A stretch of DNA of 64,000 bases from Phorcus lineatus. Taxonomy: Eukaryota; Mollusca; Gastropoda; Trochida; Trochidae. The stretch covers positions 49,086,600 through 49,150,599 of the forward strand of contig OV121086.1 in assembly GCA_921293015.1 (NCBI GenBank). The letters are read 5' to 3'. Of this stretch, positions 24,741 to 50,700 are shown piece after piece; positions within the stretch are counted from its first letter, which is position 1; each line of letters starts with the position of its first letter. The position numbers and the translations under genes were made by a program. The notes under the pieces are model-generated. The model made no database searches. It worked only from the letters and a program-made list of their open reading frames with translations, and was not told the origin of the DNA.

Positions 24741-27700
24741 GTAAGTCTATAGTATATTATGTGATACATAGTGCATACTGAACGAGGTACCGTGGAATAC
24801 AATTTTATGTCAAGGGAATAATTAACGAAGGCGGGTTAGTTATCATTACCTTGTGTGTTTTGTAAAAAGGTTCCACACGAGAGCGAGTTCAGTCCTATTT
24901 TATCTGCATCAACATTTTTTTCAGATAGTTAAGGTTACTGGTATTTTTACCTATAAATTACAGTCTATCATAAGTTTGACCATATTGACAAAATGTTTAG
25001 GTTTCGAAGACCAAAGTAATGATATGAATTGCAGAAATATGCATTACGAGAAATGATCATAGAAAATCACAAAATGATAGGATGGACAACATTTCAACTT
25101 CAGTTGATGTAAAAAATGTAAACATATGATATTGATAAATGAGTGTAATTTGTAGGAAAATTTAAAATTCTAACATAATACATAATCATATAGAATTGTT
25201 TTTATGAAACAGTTTATGAACATTGATTCTTCGGCAGCCATGGGAATGACAGACCCCAAGAAGCTACAAGACGCGTTTAGTCATGAAGAAGAACGAATAA
25301 AAAAATTTGTAGAAGAGCTGGGAGAAAGATTGAAGAAGGCTGGTGTGAGTTTCCTTTTAATTCTAATTATCAAATTGAATTTCTAATGATAAATATCGAA
25401 AGTGGGGTCACCCTAAAACTTTAAGAATTAAGCACATTTTCAAGCAGAAAAAAGCCTCTTTCTCGAAGTGTATTATTTATTGCGGAATTTACTTTTTGAA
25501 AATGTAGTGATAGAAAAAAAGGAGTATATAAAACGATGTAATATTCAATCATCCAAAGGTATTATTTCTAGAATTTATGCCAAATTTAATTTTAGCTATA
25601 GGTGTATGTGCAAGTCTGTTGTATCATTGAATACCGTTATCGCGAGGTAGCAGTATCGTTGTTTGAAATTCACGATGCTAATTGAATTACACGTGTTAGG
25701 ATTTATTGGAAAAGGGTGTGATATATGAGCAATGGTGTAGAATATGAGTAAGTGTCGGGTTTGCAACAAATGAGATTGAATTTATTTACCCCGAGAAAAT
25801 GGTCTCTCAGTAATGATATAGAAGCAGCAACGACAGCAATGTAAGTAAAATATATTCTCCAATACCCAGGAAATAAGTTCCGACATGAAGATCTGATCAA
25901 TCTCAATCTCGGGTAATTTCAGCACAGAATTTCATCGGAACATTCAATCCTAGGTATCCGATGACATCCTGCTCAATCAGCGTATATGAATCCACTCTCG
26001 CTCCTTCCATAATACCCTATTCTCTTTCGGGTAAAATCCCTCGTATGGCTGGATCGGCTGGATATTCGTGGCTTTGTTCACCTGTTATTATTTCAGCCAA
26101 TGATATTTTGTTATTCAAGGAGCTTAAAGCTACTATCTTGAACTCAACGGATTTTCAATCCGGGTTGCGCCGCTGTTGCTGAATGCGAGTCGTCTTATCT
26201 TGGCTGGTTAGAAAGCTAGCGATACGAGGCTTTTGGCTTTAGAGAGATCAGGGTATTTGGAAGGAGCGAGAGTGGATTCATATACGCTGATTTAGCTGGA
26301 TAATCACATGATTGTACAAGAAGTTGTGCAATAATATCTTCCACATAATCCGTACGACTGATAATTGTAATTTCTATTTTACAGTCTCGGGAAAAGATGG
26401 CAAGATTCATGCAAATTATTCAATTATCTAATTGAAACGTTAAATCATTTTGCGTATGTATTTTTTTTGGATTAACATATTATATTGCTGAAAAGAATCC
26501 TCATTTTCATGTATACAAAATGTGAAAACAGTTGTTTGAGCACACGTTCTGCCACTACTGTAAATGCCACAACACAGACTCATTTACTGACCGTCGTATT
26601 AATTGAAAATGACTTGTGTAGGTATGAAAAGCTTGCACATTTCGCAATGCTGTGCGGGCAATATAACTTTCTGTACCTTTCATGTGGCGTGCCTTTCTGT
26701 TTATGCATATCCGGAGCATTTCTTGCAAGCTTCCTCTATCTCTTGTATGTGTCCGAATCCTTCGCGAAATTTGCAAATCTCCCAGGAATACCCCCTGACA
26801 ACTTTCATCATATCGATGGTGACGGTGTCTACTTTAAACAAGCTGAACGTTTAGCTAGGGGTGTCAAAATACATAAACCGTCCCGATAAGGACACGTATC
26901 GCGATATTAGGGCGACGATACGATACGTATCGCGATACATATTTTAATTCAAATTGCGGAGGAGACTCTTCACAGGTTAAACTTAACAATAACAGGTACC
27001 TTACAATAACAAGTAAAGGTGCATTCTCGAAGAACACTTTTGTCTTAATTAAAGAAATGAAATAAATATAGTTTATTTTTGTAATGAAATAGATGAATCG
27101 GATGGGATAATTTTTGTACATGTCACCATCAAGAAGATAAAAGTCTCAGTTTAACATACTAAAAAGAGTTTGAATTAAGAAGATGTAGATATTGCAAAAT
27201 AAATGTATCGAAACTATTCATGTAAATGGAATAGATACACTAAGACACGTATCGTGTATCGGCAGTGAAAATGTATATATACATCGATATATTTGTGTAT
27301 CGTGACACCCTTACGTTTAGCGGAACTTTCTCGTGCAAGTGCAATGTACATGTCACTTCTCGCGTAGAATGATTGAGGGCTATTGGAAGGAGACCTTGGG
27401 AAAAAAGCGAATGATATTAGTATGTTTTAGAGTTCATTTTCAGCCGCACAACGTTTAGGACATCTCATCTTTTAAAATGTCGCATCTACGACTTTAAAGA
27501 TGTATTCTAATTACATTCAGAACTTCAGAATATGTTTTAATGCTTAAAAGTATACCCGTGTTCCCGATTTTAATTGGGTTTTACAGAATCACAAAGAAAT
27601 AAAACGAGGAGAGAAATATCAACTGAACTAATGTCACGCGATGATTAATAATTTTAAGTATCCATCTATATTATCACATTAGTCCTTATCATGATTATAT

Positions 27701-28932
27701 TTCGAAACGTTATATCCCCAAAACATTTCAGTTGTCAAATGTAGACCCGTTTCTTTCTTGTAAGATATAGGAATTCATCGTTGTACACCCGAAAGAAAAT
27801 CATTTCATTAGAATGTATTATCACTGTTTTATTTGCAGCAATAGTTAATGAAGTAATCTATTAGTTCACTCAATGTGGTCAGTAACATACATTCACGCAC
27901 ATATACATGTACACAACTCATGTGAGATATATAATCACAACAATGTACGGTTCAACTAGAGGACATAAAACGATCTGAGCTTGAGCCGTTGTTCTATGAC
28001 CGCTAGATTCCGCAGTTCATTGTACCTACAGATCTGTCGAACAAACTGTAATTAAATACACGTAATGGTTTCGCGCCATTGTTCTCTGGTTTTGTAATTC
28101 CCATATTATAACCTGCCAAACCTCCGGTGGCATTAATCAAGGTTGATTATCTCTTTATACCAATGAGAGAAATGACCGTTATTTCCCTTGGGCTATGACA
28201 TTTGATTATTCGGCTAGACTAGTGAGGTCTTGTTTCAATCACGGTTAGCTTGTATCATAGTTTTCATTTGTTCAAAGTTTCACTCAAGTAGCAAAAATAC
28301 CCACGTAGCCTTAATACCCCGATTAGCTTCATTGTTTTATTGGGCGTTCCAAATTTAGGCTTAGACATGATTAGATGGTATGGTTTAAAGCGAACGAAGA
28401 GATAAATGCAGCCTAAAGATGAATTTGGGATTCGTAGTAAAATTTAAATTTACCCTGCTTAGCGTTTTTTTTTATCTACTATCTGGCCAAAATTAAATTG
28501 AATGTGTGACCATCTTTCTTTAAATTACCACGGAATAGATCATTATACATTTTCAAATGGTCGGTGAAAAGATACTAATCTTTACCCAAACGTCGCTGTT
28601 TTGAATCAAAAAGACGTTGATCATCCATAACATCTATAATTACTTGTCATCTTTATAAAGCCATCTTCTGGAATGCCACTCAGACAGTTTGTATATTTCA
28701 GATCGGTGGCAAGGTTAAGAGCCAAGCCGGTGTCGCTGGTCACGTGATCGTAGAGGTTGCAAAAGAGGAGGGGGCGAACATGAAAGTGACCGGATGTAGG
28801 GGTCTCGGATCCATCCGGCGGACCTTCATGGGCAGTGTGAGCGACTACGTGGTCCATCACGCGGACGTGCCTGTACTTGTCTGTCGTCACAAGGATCATG
28901 ATCACAAACACAAGGGCAAAGAGGAGAAGTAA
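24660..28932 (+). CDS. Universal stress protein gene USP-A, 5' partial (exons 2-4)
   Basis: Three exons are visible: 24660-24740, 25238-25344 and 28702-28932, joined by GT/AG introns of 497 and 3357 bp. They encode about 139 residues of a UspA-fold protein. Exon 2 gives the segment around HRENDHVIIVYSPEY (beta-2), exon 3 a charged helix with EEERIKKFVEELGERLKKAG, and exon 4 the nucleotide-binding signature TGCRGLGSIRRTFMGSVS (G-x2-G-x9-G-S) followed by strand VPVLVCRH. The tail is Lys/His-rich (KDHDHKHKGKEEK). Exon 2 opens in phase 1, so a first exon encoding beta-1 and the 'MDGS'-type motif must precede it; no such exon was found in 1-24659. Either intron 1 exceeds 24.6 kb or the first exon is lost. 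Gene order and intron phases match USP-B and USP-C downstream. In the family the domain binds ATP or related ligands and is cytosolic; the specific role is unknown. Family assignment is confident; completeness is not. Confidence 0.88.
24741..25237 (+). other. USP-A intron 2
   Basis: 497 bp, GTAAGT...GGCAG. AT-rich; nothing else was recognised. Confidence 0.8.
25238..25344 (+). CDS. USP-A exon 3
   Basis: 107 nt, exactly the length of exon 3 in the two paralogues. The acceptor is TCGGCAG and the donor GTGAGT. It starts by completing a Pro codon, then reads MGMTDPKKLQDAFSHEEE and an amphipathic helix, ending in phase 0 after KKAG. An open frame reaches further upstream to about 25204, but only the acceptor at 25237 preserves the phase and the alignment to USP-B (PIELADPSVL). 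Confidence 0.87.
25963..26302. repeat. Foldback repeat, ~95-bp arms
   Basis: ATCAGCGTATATGAATCCAC and the following bases (from about 25976) recur inverted at 26250-26292. Pairing extends inward through CCTCGTAT (about 26038) and its inverse ATACGAGG (26222), with a loop of about 150 bp. The inner 44 bp of the arms are almost perfect. Probably a foldback-type MITE; no target duplication was found. Confidence 0.8.
26856..27313. mobile_element. hAT-type MITE, 458 bp, with 8-bp target duplication
   Basis: Inverted ends TAGGGGTGTCAAAATACA and, read inward from 27313, TAAGGGTGTCACGATACA. CGTTTAGC is directly repeated on each side (26848-26855 and 27314-27321). The interior is rich in palindromic CGATACGTATCGCGATAC strings. 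An 8-bp duplication is the hallmark of hAT transposases. There is no transposase frame, so it is non-autonomous. Confidence 0.88.
28702..28932 (+). CDS. USP-A exon 4 (last coding exon)
   Basis: 231 nt from acceptor ATTTCAG to TAA. It encodes IGGKVKSQAG, the strand-helix segment with HVIVEVAKEEGANMKVTG, the nucleotide loop GCRGLGSIRRTFMGS, and VSDYVVHHADVPVLVCRH. The tail KDHDHKHKGKEEK ends inside a 13-bp tandem repeat that also supplies the stop codon. A long frame on the opposite strand (28621-29031) is a shadow of this exon. Confidence 0.92.
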   Translation: MGGKVKSQAGVAGHVIVEVAKEEGANMKVTGCRGLGSIRRTFMGSVSDYVVHHADVPVLVCRHKDHDHKHKGKEEK

Positions 28933-28982
28933 AGAGGAGAAGTAAAGAGGAGGAGTAAAGAGGAGAAGCAAAGAGGAGGATG
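28918..28982. repeat. 13-bp tandem repeat across the USP-A stop codon
   Basis: About five copies of AAAGAGGAGAAGT, with small changes (copy 3 has AGGAGGAGT, copy 4 ends in C). The first copy encodes KEEK plus the T of the TAA stop; the remaining copies are 3' UTR. Confidence 0.9.
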
Positions 28983-31900
28983 AGTCGGCATCCTCATCAG
29001 TGTACAGAAAGAACAATGGGTTCAAGATCAAGAATCTGAATCATTACAATCTGACCTTATAGCTCGCTACGTTAGAATATGGTCTCTTCTTGTCAGGGAT
29101 CATATGTTGCACCCATTACCTTACCTTCACAATCCCTAATTTAAACCAATCGACGGCTCTCTTCGATATTGAATGTTACTGACGATTCCTGCTGTTTATT
29201 AATTAGAGTCCAAGGGCACGCAACATAAACCCTCCCAAGCAATTTTGAGAACTTTGTGTTTCAGAAAAGATCAGATTGTAATGAAATTGAAGCAAAAATC
29301 GATCAGGTCGACGTCCATGCAAAACTAACTATTCGAAGCTCAAAACTGAATCATAGCCTTACAATTCAATTATGAGATGTTTGATACTTAATTATCATTA
29401 CATGCAAGGATACAAATATTAAGTGAAACGAGATCCATAATCGCCCAAACCAGTACAGTGATGGTATAACAGTAATTATAAACAAGATCTTAAATATCTG
29501 ACACAGGAAAGTAACCGCCAACAGAAAACAATAAGTTACAGGGGAAAAGGAAGGGATTGCCGATATTAGCAGATATCAAATTAAATGAATAGAGTTTATA
29601 AAACATTAATGAAGTAATGCTATAAATTCTGAGCTAGAAAGAAAAAATAATCGTGAACATGTCGATAAACCTTTGAAAGAATTAAAAAATATGAAGAAGA
29701 GGGAAAAGTTTTAATCAATTGAATCCAATAGTAGGTTTTCCTTTCCTCAGGAAGAAAATCAAAATAAAGTAAATGTTCAATATGGGAAAAGATGATTAAA
29801 AAATAATAATGTTAATATATGTACAGATGAAATATCAGACAGTGTTTTCTTTCAAATTTGGAACCTCTTTCAATCGATGTTACATCATTAGTTGTGATAC
29901 TTCATGAGGGGAATTATATTATTTCACTCGGTGATCATTCGGACTAACGTTCACTTTCCACTAAAACATGATGAATATGTATGCATGTATGATCCGAATT
30001 TCCATGTTAAAACCTCTAAGAACGCATGGAACATTTGCGGCGATAATTTCTAACGGAAATTGCCTAATAAAACCTGAGTTGTGGTACAAAACCTACTGAC
30101 AGCCAAGTATACTCATCAGCGGGAGCGTAATAGACTTGTAATTCTATATTATATTGGAAAACGTTTCGTCCATAGCACAAATGATTTGTGATGTGGCACC
30201 AGTGCGCCAATAATCGCTCTGCCTAAGGACATGTCACGGGAGACAAATAGCGTAATGGAAGTAGGGGGTCCTCAGGGGATCCAGAGTTGAAACCGTGAGA
30301 AATAAAAAGTGCTTTAGAACTATCGAGTTCGTATCCTCGTCCACAGAGCGGAATGTTCTACAAATATATATCATCCCTAGATAGAAACCGATGATGCCCG
30401 ACACCATTGACGCCGGCAACTGAGACCGTTCCATCCAATGGACATGCAAACCAATGAAAAATCGACTTGCGATATCGTCAGATCATTTGCTTTCTATAAA
30501 AAATCTGAGCTCACACTGTGTCTTTTGATCTAATCGCATGACAAATTTGAGGACATCAACATTTCCCCGTCGTCTCATATCAAGCCTCTTTATTCGTTAA
30601 CGTTACCGTACAGGATTCAAACAATCAACCGATTTTTCTGATGAAAAGTCCAAGAGGTGAGGAACTGTTGGCGTTCATACAGATGTTAAAAGCGTTTTAG
30701 TTCTTGATAATTAAGAAGCTTATATTCTCTGGATAAAGTAAACTATCATTTTCATGATAAAACATTATCAACTATGTATATGCATCTTAGTTTTAACTGA
30801 CTAAATTCACTTTACATATAATTTTCATGGAAATGGTTGATGCAGTCGAACTTTTCTTTAAGGATTAATTGTAACTGTAATTCTAAAATATACCTGTACT
30901 TCCGGGGCATTTCCTAGGTATGCATATGTGATTAATCGTGTGGCCCTACTTCTTCATACAAAAACGTGTGCCCAGTTCACGACCTACTTATGCCGGAATT
31001 ACGTGTCATGTAGAGTGTTTATTTCCCTTCGAAAGTGGACGTTTAGCATATTTTGTCTTGTCATTTTCCCACCTGACATAAATTGAAATGAGTGCAATTA
31101 AACACTATAACAGAATATGCAAATAATTTGAGATAGTTTGTCTCAATGTCAAGTCGAAATTGCTTGACTGTTTGATATGTTTCCTACATTTGATAATAAA
31201 ATCATTTGTTTAAAATCGGTTATTTTATTTTTATTGGTAAGAACGGAAATTCGTCTAAATATACAGAGCCTTCTTCAAATACAGATGTAGATGGTTTTTC
31301 TTGAATACTTACACGGTTATCTTTCAAAACTATCTGCGACTTCACATCTAGAAAAAACATATCGCTCTCTTCAAAGTGATACTGGATATGCTTTATCTTA
31401 TCTCACTCGAACTTGATGAATAAGGTAAAGACGTGTTCATAGGTTGCTGATCGAGAATAAGCAAAGACGGTAAGATGACAGGTTCCCTAGATGTAATGTT
31501 TGACCTAAGGGAGATATAATGTGTGAATATTTTTGTCACGTCTACCACTGCATGTCATGTCAGGCGTGACAATACAATAAATCATAAACATCAGTTCACA
31601 TAAGTTCAAATGTCTTTCATGTGGGGGAATGCGTTTAGGTTTTCGTGTTTCTAAAGTGTAGCTTCATCGGCCTACTATCATCAAAAGAAATTGAATAAGT
31701 TGTTATAATATTAAACTAGTTTTTCATACATTCACGCCTCAAAGATGTAGCCATTCTGCAATACGATGATTTGAAAATCAAGAATTGAAACAAATATAAT
31801 TAAAATTATTTTGATCACAAATAAGGAAGAAAACATTAGAAAATAAATAGAAAGTGCGGTTTAGGTGTTTTACGAAACGCCTTATAGACTGTATTACTGA

Positions 31901-34900
31901 TAAGAAGTTTCAAACTTCATGTACTCGCGAGATGATCAGCAAACTTCGCGCTCCTCGTGAGAGCGACCTTGACCACATTTCTAAATTAAATTTTCAATTG
32001 TTAATATGAAATGAGCAATCAAATATCGAAATTTGGAATGTGGGGTTGTAAACTTTAAATCCAAATCTCCTATATGTAAATAACTTATGTGTTTTTTGTC
32101 AACCACTTCCGGCCTCTTTTGTTATCAGAAAAGGATATTTTATTGAATACATGTAAGTTTACCGTTGTTAAATATATAATGACATTTCCTATCTGGCATT
32201 CATTATAAGTCCAGGTTTATAGGTCCAGATTATTTATTGTAATTATTAACACATCAATAAGTTTTAACATGGATTTTCTTCAAATGTTTAGTGTTTTCAT
32301 GTCAGCCAGACACATGTCACAGCTAACAAGAGTACGTATGCCATCTTGACCTCATTTACAAAATACCATTTGGTCACGTGCTTGTTTGCACTGGTTCTTT
32401 GTAAGCCATGTTATTTCTTCACTAAATCTGAAAATAACACCAGACTCTACAATTGTGTTCCCACTACTGTTTTAAATTAATTTTTAAATTTGTTGCAAAA
32501 TTTTGATAAACACTTCACTAGAAAACACTTTGTATTCAGGTCACGTTAACTGTGCTCGTACATTGCTGATGAGTGTTTAAATCACGATAAATTGTCACAA
32601 AGTCAGAAACTTGGCAGTCAAATATGACACCACTTATGTTTCTCCTTATGTGTAATAAGCTACTCTATCAATCAACATTCCATACAATGTCTCCACGGAG
32701 CCTCACAGGAACTTACGAAGAGAATACTATTCGAGACCTCGTTAGATAGGACTTATTCGAAAAGAGTCTTCCTCTGACTGTATCTGACAAAGGCGTAACT
32801 GGGACGTTTTCAGTAGTAAGCACAATATAAGTAGCTGCAGTTGCTTCGCCAAAATAGGTTCCTTTTAAACTCGATGATAATGGGGGAAGAGGTTATATAG
32901 CTACAACTCTGCAGCTAAATATAAGGATGTGATAAACCAAACTGACAAAAACATCATACCAATAAAATGTAAAGTTTACATCAAAATTATATATTAAAAG
33001 AATAACGCAATGTACAAATCCAATTTCTGAGATCCTTTTAGTACTTTTTTTTAGTTTCTTAAACATGGTTTGTAGGATTATTACTTAGATGGTACATCCT
33101 GACTATATGAAATTTCAAGTATAAGCACTTGCATTTTGTGCTACAAGGTAGTTACGCCTCTGTCTGAACGAGCGAAAAACAATGGTTAGAAGTTGACATT
33201 GGATACATCTGAATTTAGATGAATTGATAAATATTTGAATAAAAAATAATCCTGTACCTTTGGCATGAATTATAAACTGTGACATTTTTTTTTATCGGAG
33301 GAAGTAATTTTGAGGGTTTGAAATAACTTGACTTTGGAATGGCAGTTCCATGCCTGGATTCCTTACGAAACATCTAGCGTTCCATCACTTACCTATGATG
33401 TTACTGTTTCATCCCACTTAAGTATTTTGTTGACACTTGTAATGAGTTAGAGAAAACAAATTAACAAAAAATGGAAATGGAGCCAAGTTACAGAGATTAC
33501 TATTTAGGAACTGTGTTGTCGAACCCGTCCTTCTATAAATTAGTATGGCCTATAAAAAATCTTTGGTTGAAGTCAGTGTTTCAGTATGTCGTTATTGTTT
33601 CTTTTTATGTTTCTTAGAAACACATTCATGTCGTTATTACTGCTGGTTTTTGATAAACAAAATTTCTATAAAACCCGAAAAGAAAACAGAAAATAATGTG
33701 GTTTTTGACTGGCAAGTTTTAGATTTACATCTTCGATTAGAAAACCACGTTTGATTATATTTATAGAAATATTGTAAATTGTTAATTGTTGTGATCGGAG
33801 AAAAATGACTTTTTATCAATTTTATTTAATTTAGCTTTAGAATAGCAGCTTCGCTTTGATTTGACAAGACAACAGGCGTGAAATATTTCATCAGTGAAGA
33901 ATGCATTATGTTGAAATAACGTTAGCCGGGATATTGCACCAGCATGATCTTGGATAAATGTTCCTTCGAAAATAACTTCTAATTTAAATCAATACTTTCC
34001 ACAACAATGGTTTAACTATTTTCACTGATAAAAACTGCACGACTTTGAAATGAAAACCCGTCGTAGGGAAGAATGATGGATTTCTTTCAAAGCGATAATA
34101 CGTATCATCAATTGTTGGTTTCAAGTTACTCTCAGAAAGGAGCTAATCAATTGAAACTTCGCCGAAGGATCATAAAGACCCACAAGAACCACCGATCGAT
34201 TAGACTTCCGCAGAAGAAACGCATATGATTTGTTTGAACCTTCTGGAATAGAAAATAAGAACCTGCCGCAAAATGCATCGGTCTATAGTTCACAACAAAA
34301 CGATGCAGATTAAAATTAGAACATAACTCTCCTGATAAATTACAGAATTGCTCTTGTTAAATCGACTTTAGTGTTCCAATAGAAAAACATATTATCTGGG
34401 GGGAAATGAAACATGGTTATGCTTGAGATCACATAATCTAAACCCTAAAGTCCTGTACGGGGATTTAATTCCATATCCCAAGAATCGGAACAACTCAACA
34501 GCACTTACTGTAGCGAATGTTGTTAAAACAACCACCGGGACATTGAGCTGTCCATTGATCGTATGGAAGGGATAGCTAGTCTGACTAACAGCCTCTTTCT
34601 TATTACCCGAACTTTTCTACTTAGTGACATATCATCCCATTAGAAAAAGTATCTATACTTTGATGTGTCTCTGATGCTCTTGTCGAATATAATGAAAAGT
34701 CATTTTTAGATATTAATGAACAAATAAAGTTTTTGAAAGACTTGGTGTAAGTCTAGAATAGTCAACGTGTACATGTAAGAGTTGGAGTTACCGGCCTTGC
34801 GTACAATTCCTACCAACAGCAATATACTATATACAGTGCAGTACATTAGTACTAAATAACAACCCTAGGCTCCACTGCTATAGTTATAAAGCGTGGATAT

Positions 34901-35689
34901 AAAGAGGATTATAAACGACCTTCAATTTAATGCTATTTTTATCAAACGAGTTAATAATCTAGTATGAAACGAGCGAAAGCGAGTCACATACTAAATCATT
35001 TACGAGTTTAACGGAAAAAATAATTGTGGTAAGAGAATTTAGTTTTTCTGTTTATTACTCGCATACAAAATTCAAGCATAATTGCCGATAGTGTTCTGAA
35101 AGTAACATATTGGAATCTTCGCCGCCATCGTGACGAAATCAGAGCAGTACTTTACTAGTTTGAAATCGGTATACGGGCAAGTTATTAGTATGGAAGTGAA
35201 CTTTTCTTTAATTTGAATTAAACCGTGTATCAAGTCACCACAACTAATTCTGTGAATGCCTAATCTTTACCATTAGCCATAAGCCAACGTGGTTCAATAT
35301 AACATAATTAATTTGTTTGCATTTCAAAAGCATTCCAAAAATATGCAGGAAGTAAACGAACAGAAATCATAGATTAGTTTTGAATTAACACATTCATAAT
35401 CTTTCCGATTAACGCAATGCATATACACGTACAGCTCTACTTTAGCACTTTGTTCTATTTTCGGTATGCAATTTAAAATGATATGTGGGCGCCGCATTAT
35501 GTGGAAATATGCAGTCCAAGTTTTTTGTAGATAGGAAGCTCTGAAGAAGATAGATGAACAAGATTCGTTACTCACAGACGCATTTACAGATCCAACAACC
35601 ACATAGTGAGCTAAACGACCATCTAATTGCCGACAAATTCAAATCTTATTAACACAATTGGTGACATTTAATTCAATTGGGACGAAAGA
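28983..35689. other. Intergenic between USP-A and USP-B
   Basis: No gene recognised. The first several hundred bases are presumably USP-A 3' UTR; the first clear AATAAA noticed is at 29763, some 830 bp past the stop. The rest is AT-rich with only short, motif-free frames. Confidence 0.6.
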
Positions 35690-36078
35690 CCGAACACGAG
35701 AATGATTAACTTGTAGAGGTCTGCTAGCTGACAGCTATCATCAACTCCTTGCAGGGAAGGTTTCACGACGACGCTACGGGAGAGGGGAACTGTGAGCTCA
35801 GACAGAGTACCTGTGACTACTTGGGCGTTCTAATCGATAATTACTGAAGCATCCACGGATTCAATGATACTGATAAACTGCAGGAACAAGCTGACCGCCG
35901 TTTTCCTGCAACAGTATAAGCCTGCTTAGCATAATACATGTGATTATAACGTTAACATTATACTTGGGATGACCGGTATAGAGTGAACTTCGACCTTTGT
36001 GCTTGGCCTATATCGATGTGTGCGGAGCAGTCACCCTGAAGATATTTGGCGATTGTTAGTGGCAATAGAAGAGTAGAA
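35690..36078 (+). promoter_or_regulatory. Probable promoter and 5' UTR region of USP-B
   Basis: The ~390 bp before the USP-B start codon is less AT-rich than the flanking DNA and contains several CpGs (for example near 35765). No convincing TATA box or heat-shock element array was seen. The call rests only on position and composition. Confidence 0.25.
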
Positions 36079-49202
<13,124 letters not shown>

Positions 49203-49358
49203 TTCACACCCCAGGACAACCCACTCGAGAAGGCTGAGCAACTTACAGTCTCATCGACTATAAAGCTGCAAATCATAGATCATTTAGTCCACATTAAGGG
49301 AAAATAATCCTCTGTTCGAATTTTGTGACGCGAAAACATCATGCCATCGACATCTTGG

Positions 49359-49364
49359 AATAAA
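49359..49364 (+). terminator. Candidate poly(A) signal of USP-B
   Basis: AATAAA lies about 157 bp after the USP-B stop codon, a usual 3' UTR distance. No other AATAAA was noticed closer to the stop. The cleavage site cannot be fixed from sequence alone. Confidence 0.4.
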
Positions 49365-49867
49365 CTGACCGGTAAAGGTTGACGAAAGGTTAGCTTTACT
49401 AGAGGTCTATGTAACTTTCCCTATGTCAAGTCGAGTAATCGTGGGAAATTACAACAGCTGTGTCATGGCTAATTCGTAAACTTACCTTTACGTTTGTATT
49501 TCCATAAATATTTCATAGTCAAGGCAACTGTACTTTTCTTCTATCGTTGCACAAACCAATGGTAGGAAATGCAATACCCCGTATAATTCTGTAACAGGTA
49601 AAATATTAACAACGGCTCTGATTTGAGAGCGGAATAACGACTGCAATGAGGATATTTTCCCAAACTAGGGAAGTAGTATTTTTAAAGATTCCGATTAGAT
49701 ACATTATTACAATTCCTTCTTTATAAGAGAGGTCTTATTTATTGAGGAATTATTTTTCCATGGGGGTAGCTAAGTAGCGAAATATTCAGGCACCGATTAT
49801 GTGTATCACGAAGACTCCTATCAACACCTCAATACTATTTAAACAGGGAAACATTCCTTGTCAGTAA

Positions 49868-50700
49868 CGACATACGTAGCTCGATAGGTCCCCTGCCATT
49901 CATATTATGTGTCTGCATCAGGGAGACGTTCTCAGTCCATCAAAATATACGTAGCCCGAGAAGTCTCCTGTCGTGTCATATTACGTATTTGCATCAGGGA
50001 GAAGTTCTCAGTCCATAGATATTTAAATAAACCAAGAAGTCTCACGTCATGTCAAATTACGTATTTGCAGCAGGGAGAAATTCTCGGTTCATCATAATAT
50101 ACGTAGTCCGAGAAGTCTCCTGTCGTGTCATATTACGTATTTGCATCAGGGAGAAGTTCTCAGTCCATAGATATTTAAATAGACCAAGAAGTCTCACGTC
50201 ATGTCAAATTACGTATTTGCAGCAGGGAGAAGTTCTCAGTTTATCGTAATATAAGTAGATCAAGAAGTCTCCGGCCATGTCATATTACGTATCTGCATCA
50301 GGGAGACGTTCTCAGTCCATCAAAATATACGTAGCCCGAGAAGTCTCCTGTCGTGTCATAATAGTATTTGCATCAGGGAGAAGTTCTCAGTCCATCATAG
50401 TAAGAGTAGATCGAGAAGTCTCCTGCCATGTCATATTACGTATTTACATTAGGGAGACGTACTTAGTCCATCAAAATATACGTAGCCCGAGAAGTCTCCT
50501 GCCATGTCATATTACGTATTTACATTAGGGAGACGTACTTAGTCCATCAAAATATACGTAGCCCGAGAAGTCTCCTGCCATGTCATATTACGTATTTACA
50601 TTAGGGAGACGTACTTAATCCATGACAAGCTCAACCAGTCTCCTGCCATCCCATATGGCGTACATACATCATTGAGACGTGTTTGTCCTTCCAACTCTAC
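49868..50700. repeat. 76-bp minisatellite, about 11 copies
   Basis: Key strings GCATCAGGGAGAAGTTCTCA, GAAGTCTCCTG and ATATTACGTATTT recur every 76 bp (one step is 75, the last 68). Two variant classes alternate in the first half: one with ATATACGTAGCCCGAG, one with GATATTTAAATAAACCAAG. That gives a 152-bp higher-order period. Short frames over it shift because 76 is not a multiple of 3. Confidence 0.93.

Larger units (their letters stand above)
25345..28701 (+). other. USP-A intron 3
   Basis: 3357 bp, GTGAGT...TTTCAG. It contains the foldback repeat at 25963-26302, a 134-codon frame of unknown meaning at 26485-26889 and a hAT-type MITE at 26856-27313. 27322-28701 holds nothing recognisable. 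Confidence 0.8.

Noticed and set aside
28621..29031. 136-codon - strand frame
   Set aside because: Antisense shadow of USP-A exon 4 and the 13-bp repeat, with no domain.
36046..36078. Earlier start for USP-B
   Set aside because: The extension begins with TTG, not ATG; the ATG at 36079 fits the length of USP-C exon 1.
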